From positions 248,001 through 312,000 of the forward strand of contig NZ_CP129107.1 in the NCBI RefSeq assembly GCF_030406725.1: a DNA stretch of 64,000 bases. The letters run 5' to 3'. Numbering within the stretch: position 1 is the first letter of the stretch; every line of letters starts with the position of its first letter. The position numbers and the translations under genes were made by a program. This DNA is from Alteriqipengyuania flavescens (GTDB lineage Bacteria > Pseudomonadota > Alphaproteobacteria > Sphingomonadales > Sphingomonadaceae). The notes below the pieces were generated by a model. It saw nothing but the letters and a program-made list of their open reading frames with translations. It did not search any database and was not told the DNA's origin. Positions 23,833-32,076 of this stretch are shown here, piece after piece.

Positions 23833-25281
23833 TTACCCCTTCACCGTGTCACGGATGAGGCGGTCGAGCAGGCGCACGCCGTAGCCGGTCGCGCCCTTGC
23901 CCCAGGCGTGGCCGGGCTTGTCCGCCCAGACCATGCCGGCGATGTCGAGATGCGCCCAGGGGGTGTCGTTCTCGATGAAGCGCTGCAGGAACTGGGCTGC
24001 CGTGATGGAGCCTGCGCCCTTGCCGCCAATGTTCTGCATGTCGGCGATCGGGCTGTTGATTTGCTTGTCGTATTCCACTGACAACGGCATGCGCCACAGC
24101 TTGTCGCCCGTCGCGGTGCCGGCGGCGAGCAGGTCGTTGGCCAGCGCGTCGTTGTTCGAGAAGAGCCCGCCGTGTTCGTTGCCGAGCGCGATGATCATCG
24201 CCCCGGTCAGCGTGGCGAGGTCGACGATGCGCGCCGGCTTGAACTCGCGCTGCGTCCACGTCAGCACGTCGGCCAGCACCAGCCGCCCTTCGGCATCGGT
24301 GTTGAGCACTTCGATGGTCTGGCCGGACATGGATTTCACCACGTCGCCGGGGCGCTGGGCCTTGCCGTCGGGCATGTTCTCGACCAGCCCGACCACGCCG
24401 ACGACGTTGGCCTTCGCCTTGCGCTTCGCCAGCGTCAGCATCGCGCCGACCACGGCCGCGCTGCCCCCCATGTCGAACTTCATGTCGCCCATGCCGGGGC
24501 CCGGCTTCAGGCTGATGCCGCCGGTGTCGAACGTCACGCCCTTGCCGACGAAGGCGACGGGGGCATCGTGGGCATTGCCGCCCATCCATTTGACCGCGAG
24601 GATACGCGAAGGCTGCTCGCTACCCTGCCCTACGCCGAGGAGCGAACCCATGCCGAGCTCTTCCATCTGCGGCACATCGAGCACGACGAGCTCCGCGCCC
24701 GTTCCTTCGAAAGCCTTGCGGCAATGTTCGACATAGCTGACCGGGAAAATCACGTTGGCCGGTTCCGTCACCAGTACGCGGGCGAATTCGATCCCCTCGG
24801 CCACGGCGGCGGCATCGTCCCACGCGGCGTCCATCCCTTCGGGCGCGCCGACGACATGGATCGTCTGCAGGCTGACCTTCTGGTCGTCCTTCAACGTGGT
24901 GCGGTGCGCATCGTAACGCCAACCGCGCAGGACCGCGCCCAGCAGCACGGACGCCGCGCCGTCCGCATCGAGGCCGCTACCGCCGAAATCGATGGCGATG
25001 GCCTCGTTGCCCGAGGTCATGAACTTCGCCGCGAGCGCGCTGCCGGCCTTTTCGAGCTTGGTGGGGCTGGCATCGCCGATCCCCGCCAGCACGACATGGT
25101 GCACGCCGTCCTCGCCATCGGCGAAGCTTTCGAACAGCTGCCCCGCGGCGCCCGTGAACCGGCTCCGCTCTGCGCCTTTCGCAATCGCGTTGGGCAGGTC
25201 GGCGGGCAGGTGGTCCTTTTTCGCAAGCCGTGCATAGGGCATGGCCGCGCCGCTGGGGGACTGGTCGAAAGTGATTTTCAT
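23833..25281 (-). CDS. pepA: Leucyl aminopeptidase (M17)
   Basis: Cytosolic dinuclear metallo-aminopeptidase of 482 aa that removes N-terminal residues from peptides; homologues can also bind DNA. The M17 signature NTDAEGRLVLADVL is intact, preceded by metal-binding GKGVTFDTGGISLKPG and followed by LATLTGAMIIALG. ATG 25281 (MKITFDQSPSGAAMP) is used; the longer frame upstream runs into the divergent lptD region. It heads the pepA-DUF2256-holC unit and is divergent from lptD. Confidence 0.96.
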   Translation of the reverse strand: MKITFDQSPSGAAMPYARLAKKDHLPADLPNAIAKGAERSRFTGAAGQLFESFADGEDGVHHVVLAGIGDASPTKLEKAGSALAAKFMTSGNEAIAIDFGGSGLDADGAASVLLGAVLRGWRYDAHRTTLKDDQKVSLQTIHVVGAPEGMDAAWDDAAAVAEGIEFARVLVTEPANVIFPVSYVEHCRKAFEGTGAELVVLDVPQMEELGMGSLLGVGQGSEQPSRILAVKWMGGNAHDAPVAFVGKGVTFDTGGISLKPGPGMGDMKFDMGGSAAVVGAMLTLAKRKAKANVVGVVGLVENMPDGKAQRPGDVVKSMSGQTIEVLNTDAEGRLVLADVLTWTQREFKPARIVDLATLTGAMIIALGNEHGGLFSNNDALANDLLAAGTATGDKLWRMPLSVEYDKQINSPIADMQNIGGKGAGSITAAQFLQRFIENDTPWAHLDIAGMVWADKPGHAWGKGATGYGVRLLDRLIRDTVKG

Positions 25282-25390
25282 GGGATCGGGCTCCGGCTGG
25301 ATGGCGCGGAAACCACGGCCCTGCGGCCATTTTTCACGCGCTGCAATTCGCGGCGTTGCGCTTAGGCATCGCCGGTGCGATAGGCAAGCC

Positions 25391-27751
25391 ATGCCCTGCG
25401 ACACGCAGCCTGCGCTGCCGATCCTGACTGCCCCCGGTCTCCACCGTTTTGGCCCGCATCGGCGCACCGCCGGGCTTGCCGCATTGGCGGGCCTGCTGCT
25501 GCCGCTGGGCGCTCAGGCACAAGAAGGCGCGGCGCCGGGCACCGATACCGCGCAGGACCAGATCGACCCTGCCCAGCCAGAGCAGGACGCGCCGCAACCG
25601 GCTGCGCCTGTCGAGGCCGTAGCGGCGGAAGAAAACCCGCTCGCCGGGCGCGAGATCGAGTTCGAGGCGAACACGATCGAATATCTCTCCGACCCCGAGA
25701 TCGTCACCGCATCCGGCAATGTCATCCTGCGCAGCGAGGACGATTCGGTCATCGCCGACCGGATCGTCTGGAACCGCGAGACCGGCGTGATCCGTGCAGA
25801 GGGCGACGTGCGCGTCGTCGATCCGGACGGCAACCAGCTGTACACCGACAGCGTGGAACTGGACGGCGACCTGCGCGTCGGCGCGATGGAGAACCTGCTC
25901 CTCGCCCTGCGCGCCGGGGGCCGGTTGGCCGCAGTGCAGGGATCGCGCGGCGAGGACGGCGCCGTCGTGCTGGAGCGCGCGGCCTACTCCGCCTGCGCCA
26001 TCACCGGGCCGGACGGTTGTGCAAAGAACCCCAGCTGGCGCATCACCGCCGACCGTGTTGTCTACGATCCCGAGACGCAGGAGATCGATTTCCGCGGCGC
26101 TTACCTCGAGCTCTTCGGCAAGCGCCTGCTGCCGCTGCCCGGCCTCGCCATTTCCACCGACGGCAGCGCGCGTTCGGGCATTCTCGTGCCCAACCTGCGC
26201 CTGTCGGCTTCCAACGGGCTGGAGGTTTCGGGCAGCTATTACTGGCGGCTGGCGGAGAACCGCGACCTCACCGCTTCCGGCTATCTTTACACCGGCGCGC
26301 CGCCGATGGTGTCTGCGCAATACCGCCAACTTGGGGAAACCGGCGCGTTCCAGGCAACCGGCTATCTCACCCGATCCAGCCGCATCTCCATCGGCGACAA
26401 TCCCGGCGATCCGGAGCGATCCTGGCGCGGCTATGTCTATGCCAACGGGCGCTACCAGTTCGATCCCAACTGGTCGGCCACCGGATCCATTCGCGTGGCG
26501 AGCGACCGCACCTTCCTGCGCCGTTACGACATCAGCCGCGACGACCGGCTGCGATCCACTGTCGAGGTCGAGCGGATCGACGACGACAGCTATCTCTCCA
26601 TCGCCGGCTGGGCCTTCCAGACGCTACGGTTCGGCGACGACCAGGGCGAAGTGCCCTTCGCCATTCCCGCAATCGATTTCCGCCAGCGCCTGTCCGACCC
26701 GCTGCTGGGCGGCAAGGTCGAATTGCAGGCCAATTCGCTCAATATCCTGCGCACGGACGGGCAGGACACGCAGCGCGCCTTTGCCGGGGCGCGGTGGGAC
26801 CGGCGCAGCATCCTGCCCATGGGCCAGGAAGTGACCGTCACCGCGCTGGCCCGGGGCGATGTCTACCATTCCGGCGACAACCTGCTCAGTCCCACGGAAT
26901 TCTATCGGGGCGAGGAAGGCTGGCAGACACGTTTCGTGGCGCTCGGCGCAGTCGACGTGAAATGGCCGCTGGTCGGGGAGGCGTTCGGCGGCACGCAGGT
27001 GCTCACCCCGCGCGTCCAGCTCGTGGCCAGCCCGCCGATCCGCAACCTTGCCATCCCGAACGAGGATGCCCGCGCGATCGACCTGGAAGATTCCAACCTT
27101 TTCGCACTCAACCGCTTCCCCGGCTACGATCGGGTGGAAGACGGGGTGCGCGTCACTTACGGCTTCGACTGGAAATTCACCGCGCCCGGCTGGCGCGTGC
27201 TGGCGACGCTGGGCCAGTCCTATCGCCTGACGTCCAGCGACGACATCCTTCCCGACGGCACCGGCCTGTCCGAACGGGTCAGCGACATCGTCGGGCGGAC
27301 GGAGGTGCGCTACAAGGATTTCGTCCAGTTCACCCATCGCTTCCGGCTGGACAAGGACGATCTGGCCGTCCGCCGCAACGAATTCGACGCCACGGTCGGG
27401 ACGCGGCGGACCTATGTCGAAGTCGGCTACCTGCGCCTCAACCGCGATATCGCCATCAATATCGAGGATCTGCAGGACCGCGAGGAACTGCGCCTCGCCG
27501 GCCGCTATGCCTTTGCCAATTACTGGTCGGTGTTCGGCTCCGGCGTGTTCAACCTCACCGACCGCGAGGAAGACCCCAGCTTCACCGCCGACGGTTTCGA
27601 CCCGCTGCGCACCCGCCTCGGTGTGGCGTACGAGGACGATTGCATCGAATTGGGCGCTACCTGGCGGCGCGACTATTTCGCCACCGGCGACGTGGAGCGC
27701 GGCAACACCTACCAGGTCTATATCAACCTGAAGAACCTCGGTTTCCGGTAA
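25391..27751 (+). CDS. lptD: LPS assembly protein LptD
   Basis: Outer-membrane beta barrel that inserts LPS into the outer leaflet with LptE. The product is 786 aa. An N-terminal signal sequence (TAGLAALAGLLLPLGAQAQE) and a Pro/Gln-rich segment lead to the periplasmic OstA/LptA-like domain (IEFEANTIEYLSDPEIVTASGNVILRSED). The long C-terminal barrel ends NTYQVYINLKNLGFR with aromatic-terminated strand character. ATG 25391 is chosen to put the signal peptide at the start. It begins the classic lptD-surA-pdxA-rsmA order. Confidence 0.95.
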   Translation: MPCDTQPALPILTAPGLHRFGPHRRTAGLAALAGLLLPLGAQAQEGAAPGTDTAQDQIDPAQPEQDAPQPAAPVEAVAAEENPLAGREIEFEANTIEYLSDPEIVTASGNVILRSEDDSVIADRIVWNRETGVIRAEGDVRVVDPDGNQLYTDSVELDGDLRVGAMENLLLALRAGGRLAAVQGSRGEDGAVVLERAAYSACAITGPDGCAKNPSWRITADRVVYDPETQEIDFRGAYLELFGKRLLPLPGLAISTDGSARSGILVPNLRLSASNGLEVSGSYYWRLAENRDLTASGYLYTGAPPMVSAQYRQLGETGAFQATGYLTRSSRISIGDNPGDPERSWRGYVYANGRYQFDPNWSATGSIRVASDRTFLRRYDISRDDRLRSTVEVERIDDDSYLSIAGWAFQTLRFGDDQGEVPFAIPAIDFRQRLSDPLLGGKVELQANSLNILRTDGQDTQRAFAGARWDRRSILPMGQEVTVTALARGDVYHSGDNLLSPTEFYRGEEGWQTRFVALGAVDVKWPLVGEAFGGTQVLTPRVQLVASPPIRNLAIPNEDARAIDLEDSNLFALNRFPGYDRVEDGVRVTYGFDWKFTAPGWRVLATLGQSYRLTSSDDILPDGTGLSERVSDIVGRTEVRYKDFVQFTHRFRLDKDDLAVRRNEFDATVGTRRTYVEVGYLRLNRDIAINIEDLQDREELRLAGRYAFANYWSVFGSGVFNLTDREEDPSFTADGFDPLRTRLGVAYEDDCIELGATWRRDYFATGDVERGNTYQVYINLKNLGFR

Positions 27752-27899
27752 GCGCGCCTGCGTGCCGCTTGGCACCGCAGGGACGATGCGGTATCGGCGC
27801 GGGCAGATCATGCACTAAGCTGCGGTTAAGCCGGAATTCGCCAGGGCTTGCCGCCAATAGCGGGCACAGCATGCGCCGCATCGATGACAGGATGATTTC

Positions 27900-29279
27900 G
27901 TGACCTCGACTTATTCCCGGATTGCCACGACCCTTCTTGCTGCGGGCGGGATCGCCCTTGCGGCCATGCCCGGCACGGCCCTCGCCAATGCGCAGGACGC
28001 CGCGGCTGACGGATCCGCCTCTGCCGCCGTGAACCCGGCCGGCCTGCAACTGCCGGGCCAGGGCGAGCTTCGCATCGGCAGCGATCCCAACGTCCGCTTG
28101 CCGACCGCCACGGTCAACGGCCGGATCATCACCGGCACCGACGTGCAGCAGCGCATGGCGCTGTTCATCGCGGGTACGGAACAGCAAGCCACGCCCGAGC
28201 AGATCGCCCAGCTGCGCGCCCAGACCCTGCGCGACCTGATCGACGAAATGCTGAAGATCCAGGAATCCGCTGCACAGGACATGCCGGTCACGGCGGATGA
28301 AGTGACCGCGGCCTACAACGCGGTGGCGCAGAACAACTTCAACATGACGCCGCAGCAGATGGACGAATACCTGACCTCGATCGGGTCCTCCACCGCTTCG
28401 CTGCGCCGCCAGATCGAAGGCGAATTGGCATGGCGCAACCTGATTGCGCGCAACATCGATCCCTTCGTGAACGTCTCCATCGAGGAAGTGAACGAAGTCA
28501 TCGCCCGGCTGGAAGCGAGCAAGGGTCTGGACGAATTTAATGTCGCCGAAATCTACCTGTCGGCCACAGCTGCGACCTCCGCCGAAGTGGAAGCGAACGC
28601 CCGCGCGCTGATGCAGCAGATTCGCCAGGGCGCCAATTTCCAGGCGGCAGCGGCCCAATTCTCGGAAGCGTCGACCGCAGCGAGCGGCGGCCTGCTGGGC
28701 TGGGTCCGCCTGCCGCAGCTGCCGGTGGAAATCGCGACCGAATTGCGCAGCATGAACCCCGGCCAGATCGTCGGACCGATCCCGCTGCAGGGCGGCGGCT
28801 ATTCGATCATCTACCTCGTCGACCGTCGCCAGGTTCTCACCGCCGATCCGCGCGATGCCACGCTGTCGCTGAAGCAGATCACCATCGCTTTCGACCAGGG
28901 CATGACCCAGGCGGCGGCCGAGCAGCGGCTCGAAACCTTTGGCCAGGGCGTGGCGCGCCTGCGCGGCTGCGGCAACGCGGAGCAGATCGCTGCCGAAACC
29001 GGCGCCGAAGTGCGCGCCAATGACGTGCGCGTGCGCGAATTGCCGGGTCCGCTGCAGAACGCCCTGCTGGAAATGCAGGTCGGCCAGGTCACCTCGCCCT
29101 TCGGCAGCGTGGAGGAAGGCGTCAGCGTCCTCGTGCTGTGCGGCCGCGATGACCCCAAGGCCGCCGACGCGCCCAGCCCCGAGCGCCTTCAGGCGCAAAT
29201 GAAGCAGGAACGCATCGACCGCCGGGGCGAGCGCTACCTGCGCGACCTGCGCCGCGATGCGGTGATCGAACTCAACTGA
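27900..29279 (+). CDS. surA: Periplasmic chaperone / peptidyl-prolyl isomerase SurA
   Basis: Escorts outer-membrane proteins to the BAM complex. The 459-aa product has a signal peptide (residues 1-30, ending TALANAQ), an N-terminal SurA chaperone domain (ATVNGRIITGTDVQQRMALF, LRDLIDEMLKIQESA), and parvulin-type PPIC segments around 195-300 (FNVAEIYLSATA, GGLLGWVRLPQLP). A second, less conserved PPIC-like region lies near 310-425. The start is a GTG preceded by ACAGG. It sits between lptD and pdxA. Confidence 0.92.
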   Translation: MTSTYSRIATTLLAAGGIALAAMPGTALANAQDAAADGSASAAVNPAGLQLPGQGELRIGSDPNVRLPTATVNGRIITGTDVQQRMALFIAGTEQQATPEQIAQLRAQTLRDLIDEMLKIQESAAQDMPVTADEVTAAYNAVAQNNFNMTPQQMDEYLTSIGSSTASLRRQIEGELAWRNLIARNIDPFVNVSIEEVNEVIARLEASKGLDEFNVAEIYLSATAATSAEVEANARALMQQIRQGANFQAAAAQFSEASTAASGGLLGWVRLPQLPVEIATELRSMNPGQIVGPIPLQGGGYSIIYLVDRRQVLTADPRDATLSLKQITIAFDQGMTQAAAEQRLETFGQGVARLRGCGNAEQIAAETGAEVRANDVRVRELPGPLQNALLEMQVGQVTSPFGSVEEGVSVLVLCGRDDPKAADAPSPERLQAQMKQERIDRRGERYLRDLRRDAVIELN

Positions 29280-29286
29280 CCTGCCG

Positions 29287-30315
29287 GTGACGTCTTCGTC
29301 CGCCGTGAAGCCGCTCGCCGTATCGGTGGGCGATCCGGCGGGCATCGGGCCGGAACTGGTCGTCCGCAGCTGGCTGCGGCGCGGCGAAGGGCTCGCGCCC
29401 TTTGCCGTGGTCGGTGGCGCAGGCGTTCTGGAAGCCTCTGCGGCAAGCATGAGCGTGGACTGTCCGGTCGTGCGGATCGATACTGTTGCGGAAGCTGACG
29501 AGGTTTTTGCCGCCGCGCTGCCGGTGCTCGACAACGCCGACGCAGATTACACGCCGGGCGCGCCTTCGCCGGAGGGCGCACGGTTGGCGCTGCAGTCACT
29601 GGAACGCGCGGTCGATCTGGCGCGTCGCAGCGAAGCCGGCGGCGTGATGACCGCGCCGATCGCCAAGGCGCTGCTTGCCGACGTCGGCTTTGCCCATCCC
29701 GGCCAGACCGAATTCTGCGCTGCGACCTGCGGTGTGGCGGAAGCGGACACGGTGATGATGCTCGCCGGGCCGAGCCTGCGCACCGTGCCCGTCACCATTC
29801 ATTGCGCGCTGGCCGAAGTGCCGCAGCGCCTTTCCGCAGACCTCATCGTGAGCCGGGCACGCATCACCGCCGCTGCGCTCGCCGGGGACTTCGGCATCGC
29901 CCGCCCGCGCCTCGCCGTGACTGGCCTCAACCCGCATGCAGGCGAGAACGGCCGCATGGGGCGCGAGGAGATCGAGGTCATCGCGCCCGCCATCACCGCC
30001 TTGCGCGCGGAAGGGATCGAGGCGAGCGGCCCGCATCCTGCCGACGCGATCTTCACCCCGCGCGCACGCGATGGCTACGACGCGGCGATCTGCATGTATC
30101 ACGACCAGGCGCTGGTGCCGCTGAAAGCGCTCGACTTCGATGCGGGCGTCAACGTCACGCTCGGCCTGCCCATCGTGCGTACCAGCCCCGACCATGGCAC
30201 CGGGTTCGACATTGCGGGCAAGGGCATCGCAGGCGAAGGCGCGACGATGGCCGCCCTGCGGCTAGCGGGCGAAATTGCGGCGCGACGGGCCCATGCCCTG
30301 TCCCGCTCAGCCTGA
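29287..30315 (+). CDS. pdxA: 4-hydroxythreonine-4-phosphate dehydrogenase
   Basis: NAD-dependent enzyme of the DXP-dependent pyridoxal phosphate route. The product is 342 aa. PLAVSVGDPAGIGPELVVRS is the PdxA N-terminal signature; metal ligands lie in GHPGQTEF-like AHPGQTEFCA, GLNPHAGENGRMG and MYHDQALVPLKAL. DHGTGFDIAGKG is conserved at the C-terminal end. The start is GTG 29287, 7 bp after surA. The last four codons and stop (SRSA then TGA) come from the arm of a REP element, so the extreme C-terminus is probably replaced sequence. Confidence 0.95.
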   Translation: MTSSSAVKPLAVSVGDPAGIGPELVVRSWLRRGEGLAPFAVVGGAGVLEASAASMSVDCPVVRIDTVAEADEVFAAALPVLDNADADYTPGAPSPEGARLALQSLERAVDLARRSEAGGVMTAPIAKALLADVGFAHPGQTEFCAATCGVAEADTVMMLAGPSLRTVPVTIHCALAEVPQRLSADLIVSRARITAAALAGDFGIARPRLAVTGLNPHAGENGRMGREEIEVIAPAITALRAEGIEASGPHPADAIFTPRARDGYDAAICMYHDQALVPLKALDFDAGVNVTLGLPIVRTSPDHGTGFDIAGKGIAGEGATMAALRLAGEIAARRAHALSRSA

Positions 30316-30380
30316 GCTTGTCGAAGGCCACGCATTGACGCTAGCGGACTGCCCATGCTTCGACAGGCTCAGCATGAGCG
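30302..30380. repeat. REPIN-like inverted repeat pair between pdxA and rsmA
   Basis: Two inverted REP arms, GCTCAGCCTGAGCTTGTCGA on the left and CTTCGACAGGCTCAGCATGA on the right, separated by about 30 bp. The left arm contains the pdxA stop codon and the right arm ends 22 bp before the rsmA GTG. The same arm sequence occurs inside glcB (33267-33345). Such doublets are mobilised by RAYT-type transposases; no such gene is in the window. Confidence 0.85.
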
Positions 30381-30402
30381 CCAGCATGACCAAAGGTGCC
30401 AA

Positions 30403-31224
30403 GTGACCGACCTCCCGCCCCTTCGCGACGTGATTGCCCGCCACGGCCTGTCCGCATCCAAGGCGCTGGGGCAGAATTTCCTGTTCGACGAGCAGCTCCT
30501 GGACCGCATCGCCGCCATTCCCGGGGACTTGCAGGACAAGGCGGTGCTGGAGATCGGGCCCGGGCCCGGCGGCCTCACCCGCGCACTCCTGCGTGCCGGG
30601 GCGCGCGTCACGGCGATCGAGATGGATCGCCGCTGCCTGCCCGCCCTAGCCGAACTTGCCGAAGTCTTTCCCGGCCAGCTGACCGTGGTGGAAGGCGATG
30701 CCATGGCCATCGACCACGGCGCCCTGCTGGGGGAACCCTTCGCCGTCGTCGCCAACCTGCCCTACAACGTCGGGACCGCGCTGTTCGTGCGCTGGTTGTC
30801 CGGCGAAAGCTGGCCACCGCAATGGAGCTCGCTGACGCTGATGTTTCAGCAGGAGGTGGCCCAGCGGATCGTCGCGCAGCCGGGCACCCCGGCCTACGGG
30901 CGCCTCGCAGTCCTCTCCCAGTGGCGCAGCGCCGCCAGCCTTGCCATGAAAGTCCACCGCAGCGCCTTCACCCCGCCGCCCAAGGTGATGAGCGCCATCG
31001 TCCACGTCACGCCCGGCGCAATGCCCGAAGGCGTCTCTGCGCGAACGCTGGAGCGATTGACGGAGGCCGCCTTCGGGCAGCGCCGCAAGATGCTGCGGCA
31101 GAGCCTGAAATCCGTGCCCGGCGCAGTCGACACGCTCGATCGCGTGGGCATCGACCCGCAAAGGCGCGCGGAAACGCTGTCGGTGGAGGAATTCGTCGCG
31201 CTGGCGCGGGCGCTGGACGGCTGA
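30403..31224 (+). CDS. rsmA: 16S rRNA (adenine1518-N6/adenine1519-N6)-dimethyltransferase
   Basis: Dimethylates two adjacent adenines in the 16S rRNA 3' hairpin during 30S maturation. The product is 273 aa. Visible motifs: [23 protein letters not shown]-binding [15 protein letters not shown], catalytic [13 protein letters not shown] and the C-terminal [14 protein letters not shown]. The start is taken as GTG 30403 ([15 protein letters not shown]). A further upstream in-frame ATG would translate the REP arm ([10 protein letters not shown]) and is rejected. Last gene of the lptD-surA-pdxA-rsmA block. Confidence 0.96.
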   Translation: MTDLPPLRDVIARHGLSASKALGQNFLFDEQLLDRIAAIPGDLQDKAVLEIGPGPGGLTRALLRAGARVTAIEMDRRCLPALAELAEVFPGQLTVVEGDAMAIDHGALLGEPFAVVANLPYNVGTALFVRWLSGESWPPQWSSLTLMFQQEVAQRIVAQPGTPAYGRLAVLSQWRSAASLAMKVHRSAFTPPPKVMSAIVHVTPGAMPEGVSARTLERLTEAAFGQRRKMLRQSLKSVPGAVDTLDRVGIDPQRRAETLSVEEFVALARALDG

Positions 31225-31225
31225 A

Positions 31226-32047
31226 CTACAGGCCGAAAGTGTAAGTCAGCGCGACGCCGCCTTCTAACTGGTCCTTCGATCCATAGGCCGCCACCACCGG
31301 CGAATCCGCCGGATCGCCCAGCAGCCGGTCGTATTTTACGTAGCCGAACATGCCCCATTCGGGCGTGAACTGCTGCACCACGCCAAGCGCGCCGCCGACC
31401 GACTGCAGGCCGCCGCCGGGGTCGTAGGCGGCGAGGCCGGATGCCAGGGCTTCGTCAGGCGCGACCCCGTAATAGGAGCGCTGGTAGCGCGCATCGGTAA
31501 GCGTCAGGCGCGGACCGATGGAGACGACCGTGTCGTCCTCGTCCCGCAAGACGTAATCGGCGCTGGCGACAGAAATGAAACCGTCGTGCCCGCTCACCGC
31601 CTGCCGCGCTTCCAAGCGAAACCGCAGGCTGGGGCTCGCTTCGAGCTGCGCAAATCCGCCGAGTTCGACGGAAAAGCCCACGTCGGGCAAGGCGCCGCCC
31701 ACGTCCTCAGAATCGCGCTTGCCCTGGAAGCCGAGCGACGGCCCGATGGAGAAACCGCCGGCGCGGTAGAGGTCGAAGCCCGTGCTCTCGTCGGGCGCTT
31801 CGAAGGCGAATTGCTCACCCGGCAGCGCGCGCGAGAATTCGAACAGCGGGCCGATGTTGTGCTCGTCCGATCCGGGCCAGCTCGGCACCACCCGCGGGCC
31901 GAGGCCGATGCGGATGCGGGTTTCGCCCGACACACCCTCGGTCTCCGCACGCGGCGCGGGGATATCGCTTTCCTGCGCCTGCGCGGCGAGTGGAAGTGTG
32001 GCCAGCACGAGCGCACCGGCTACACTGGAATGAAACGTTTTCGACAT
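31226..32047 (-). CDS. MipA/OmpV family outer-membrane protein
   Basis: A 273-aa beta-barrel protein with a signal peptide (MSKTFHSSVAGALVLATLPL AAQAQE, cleavage after AQA). The MipA/OmpV pattern is visible: IRIGLGPRVVPSWPGSDEH, GPLFEFSRALPGEQFAFEAP, GFSIGPSLGFQGKRD and the terminal GGVALTYTFGL with C-terminal aromatic-X strand. Family members scaffold murein-synthesising enzymes or act as outer-membrane channels; the exact role is unknown. ATG 32047 gives the signal peptide. Convergent with rsmA, 1 bp between stops, and downstream of glcB. Confidence 0.9.
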   Translation of the reverse strand: MSKTFHSSVAGALVLATLPLAAQAQESDIPAPRAETEGVSGETRIRIGLGPRVVPSWPGSDEHNIGPLFEFSRALPGEQFAFEAPDESTGFDLYRAGGFSIGPSLGFQGKRDSEDVGGALPDVGFSVELGGFAQLEASPSLRFRLEARQAVSGHDGFISVASADYVLRDEDDTVVSIGPRLTLTDARYQRSYYGVAPDEALASGLAAYDPGGGLQSVGGALGVVQQFTPEWGMFGYVKYDRLLGDPADSPVVAAYGSKDQLEGGVALTYTFGL

Positions 32048-32076
32048 GGCGACCCCCTGCGCGGTTTTTCCGGCCT

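Noticed and set aside
30355-30402. Upstream ATG start for rsmA
   Set aside because: It would translate the REP arm ([10 protein letters not shown]) into the protein; the GTG at 30403 starts the conserved sequence.
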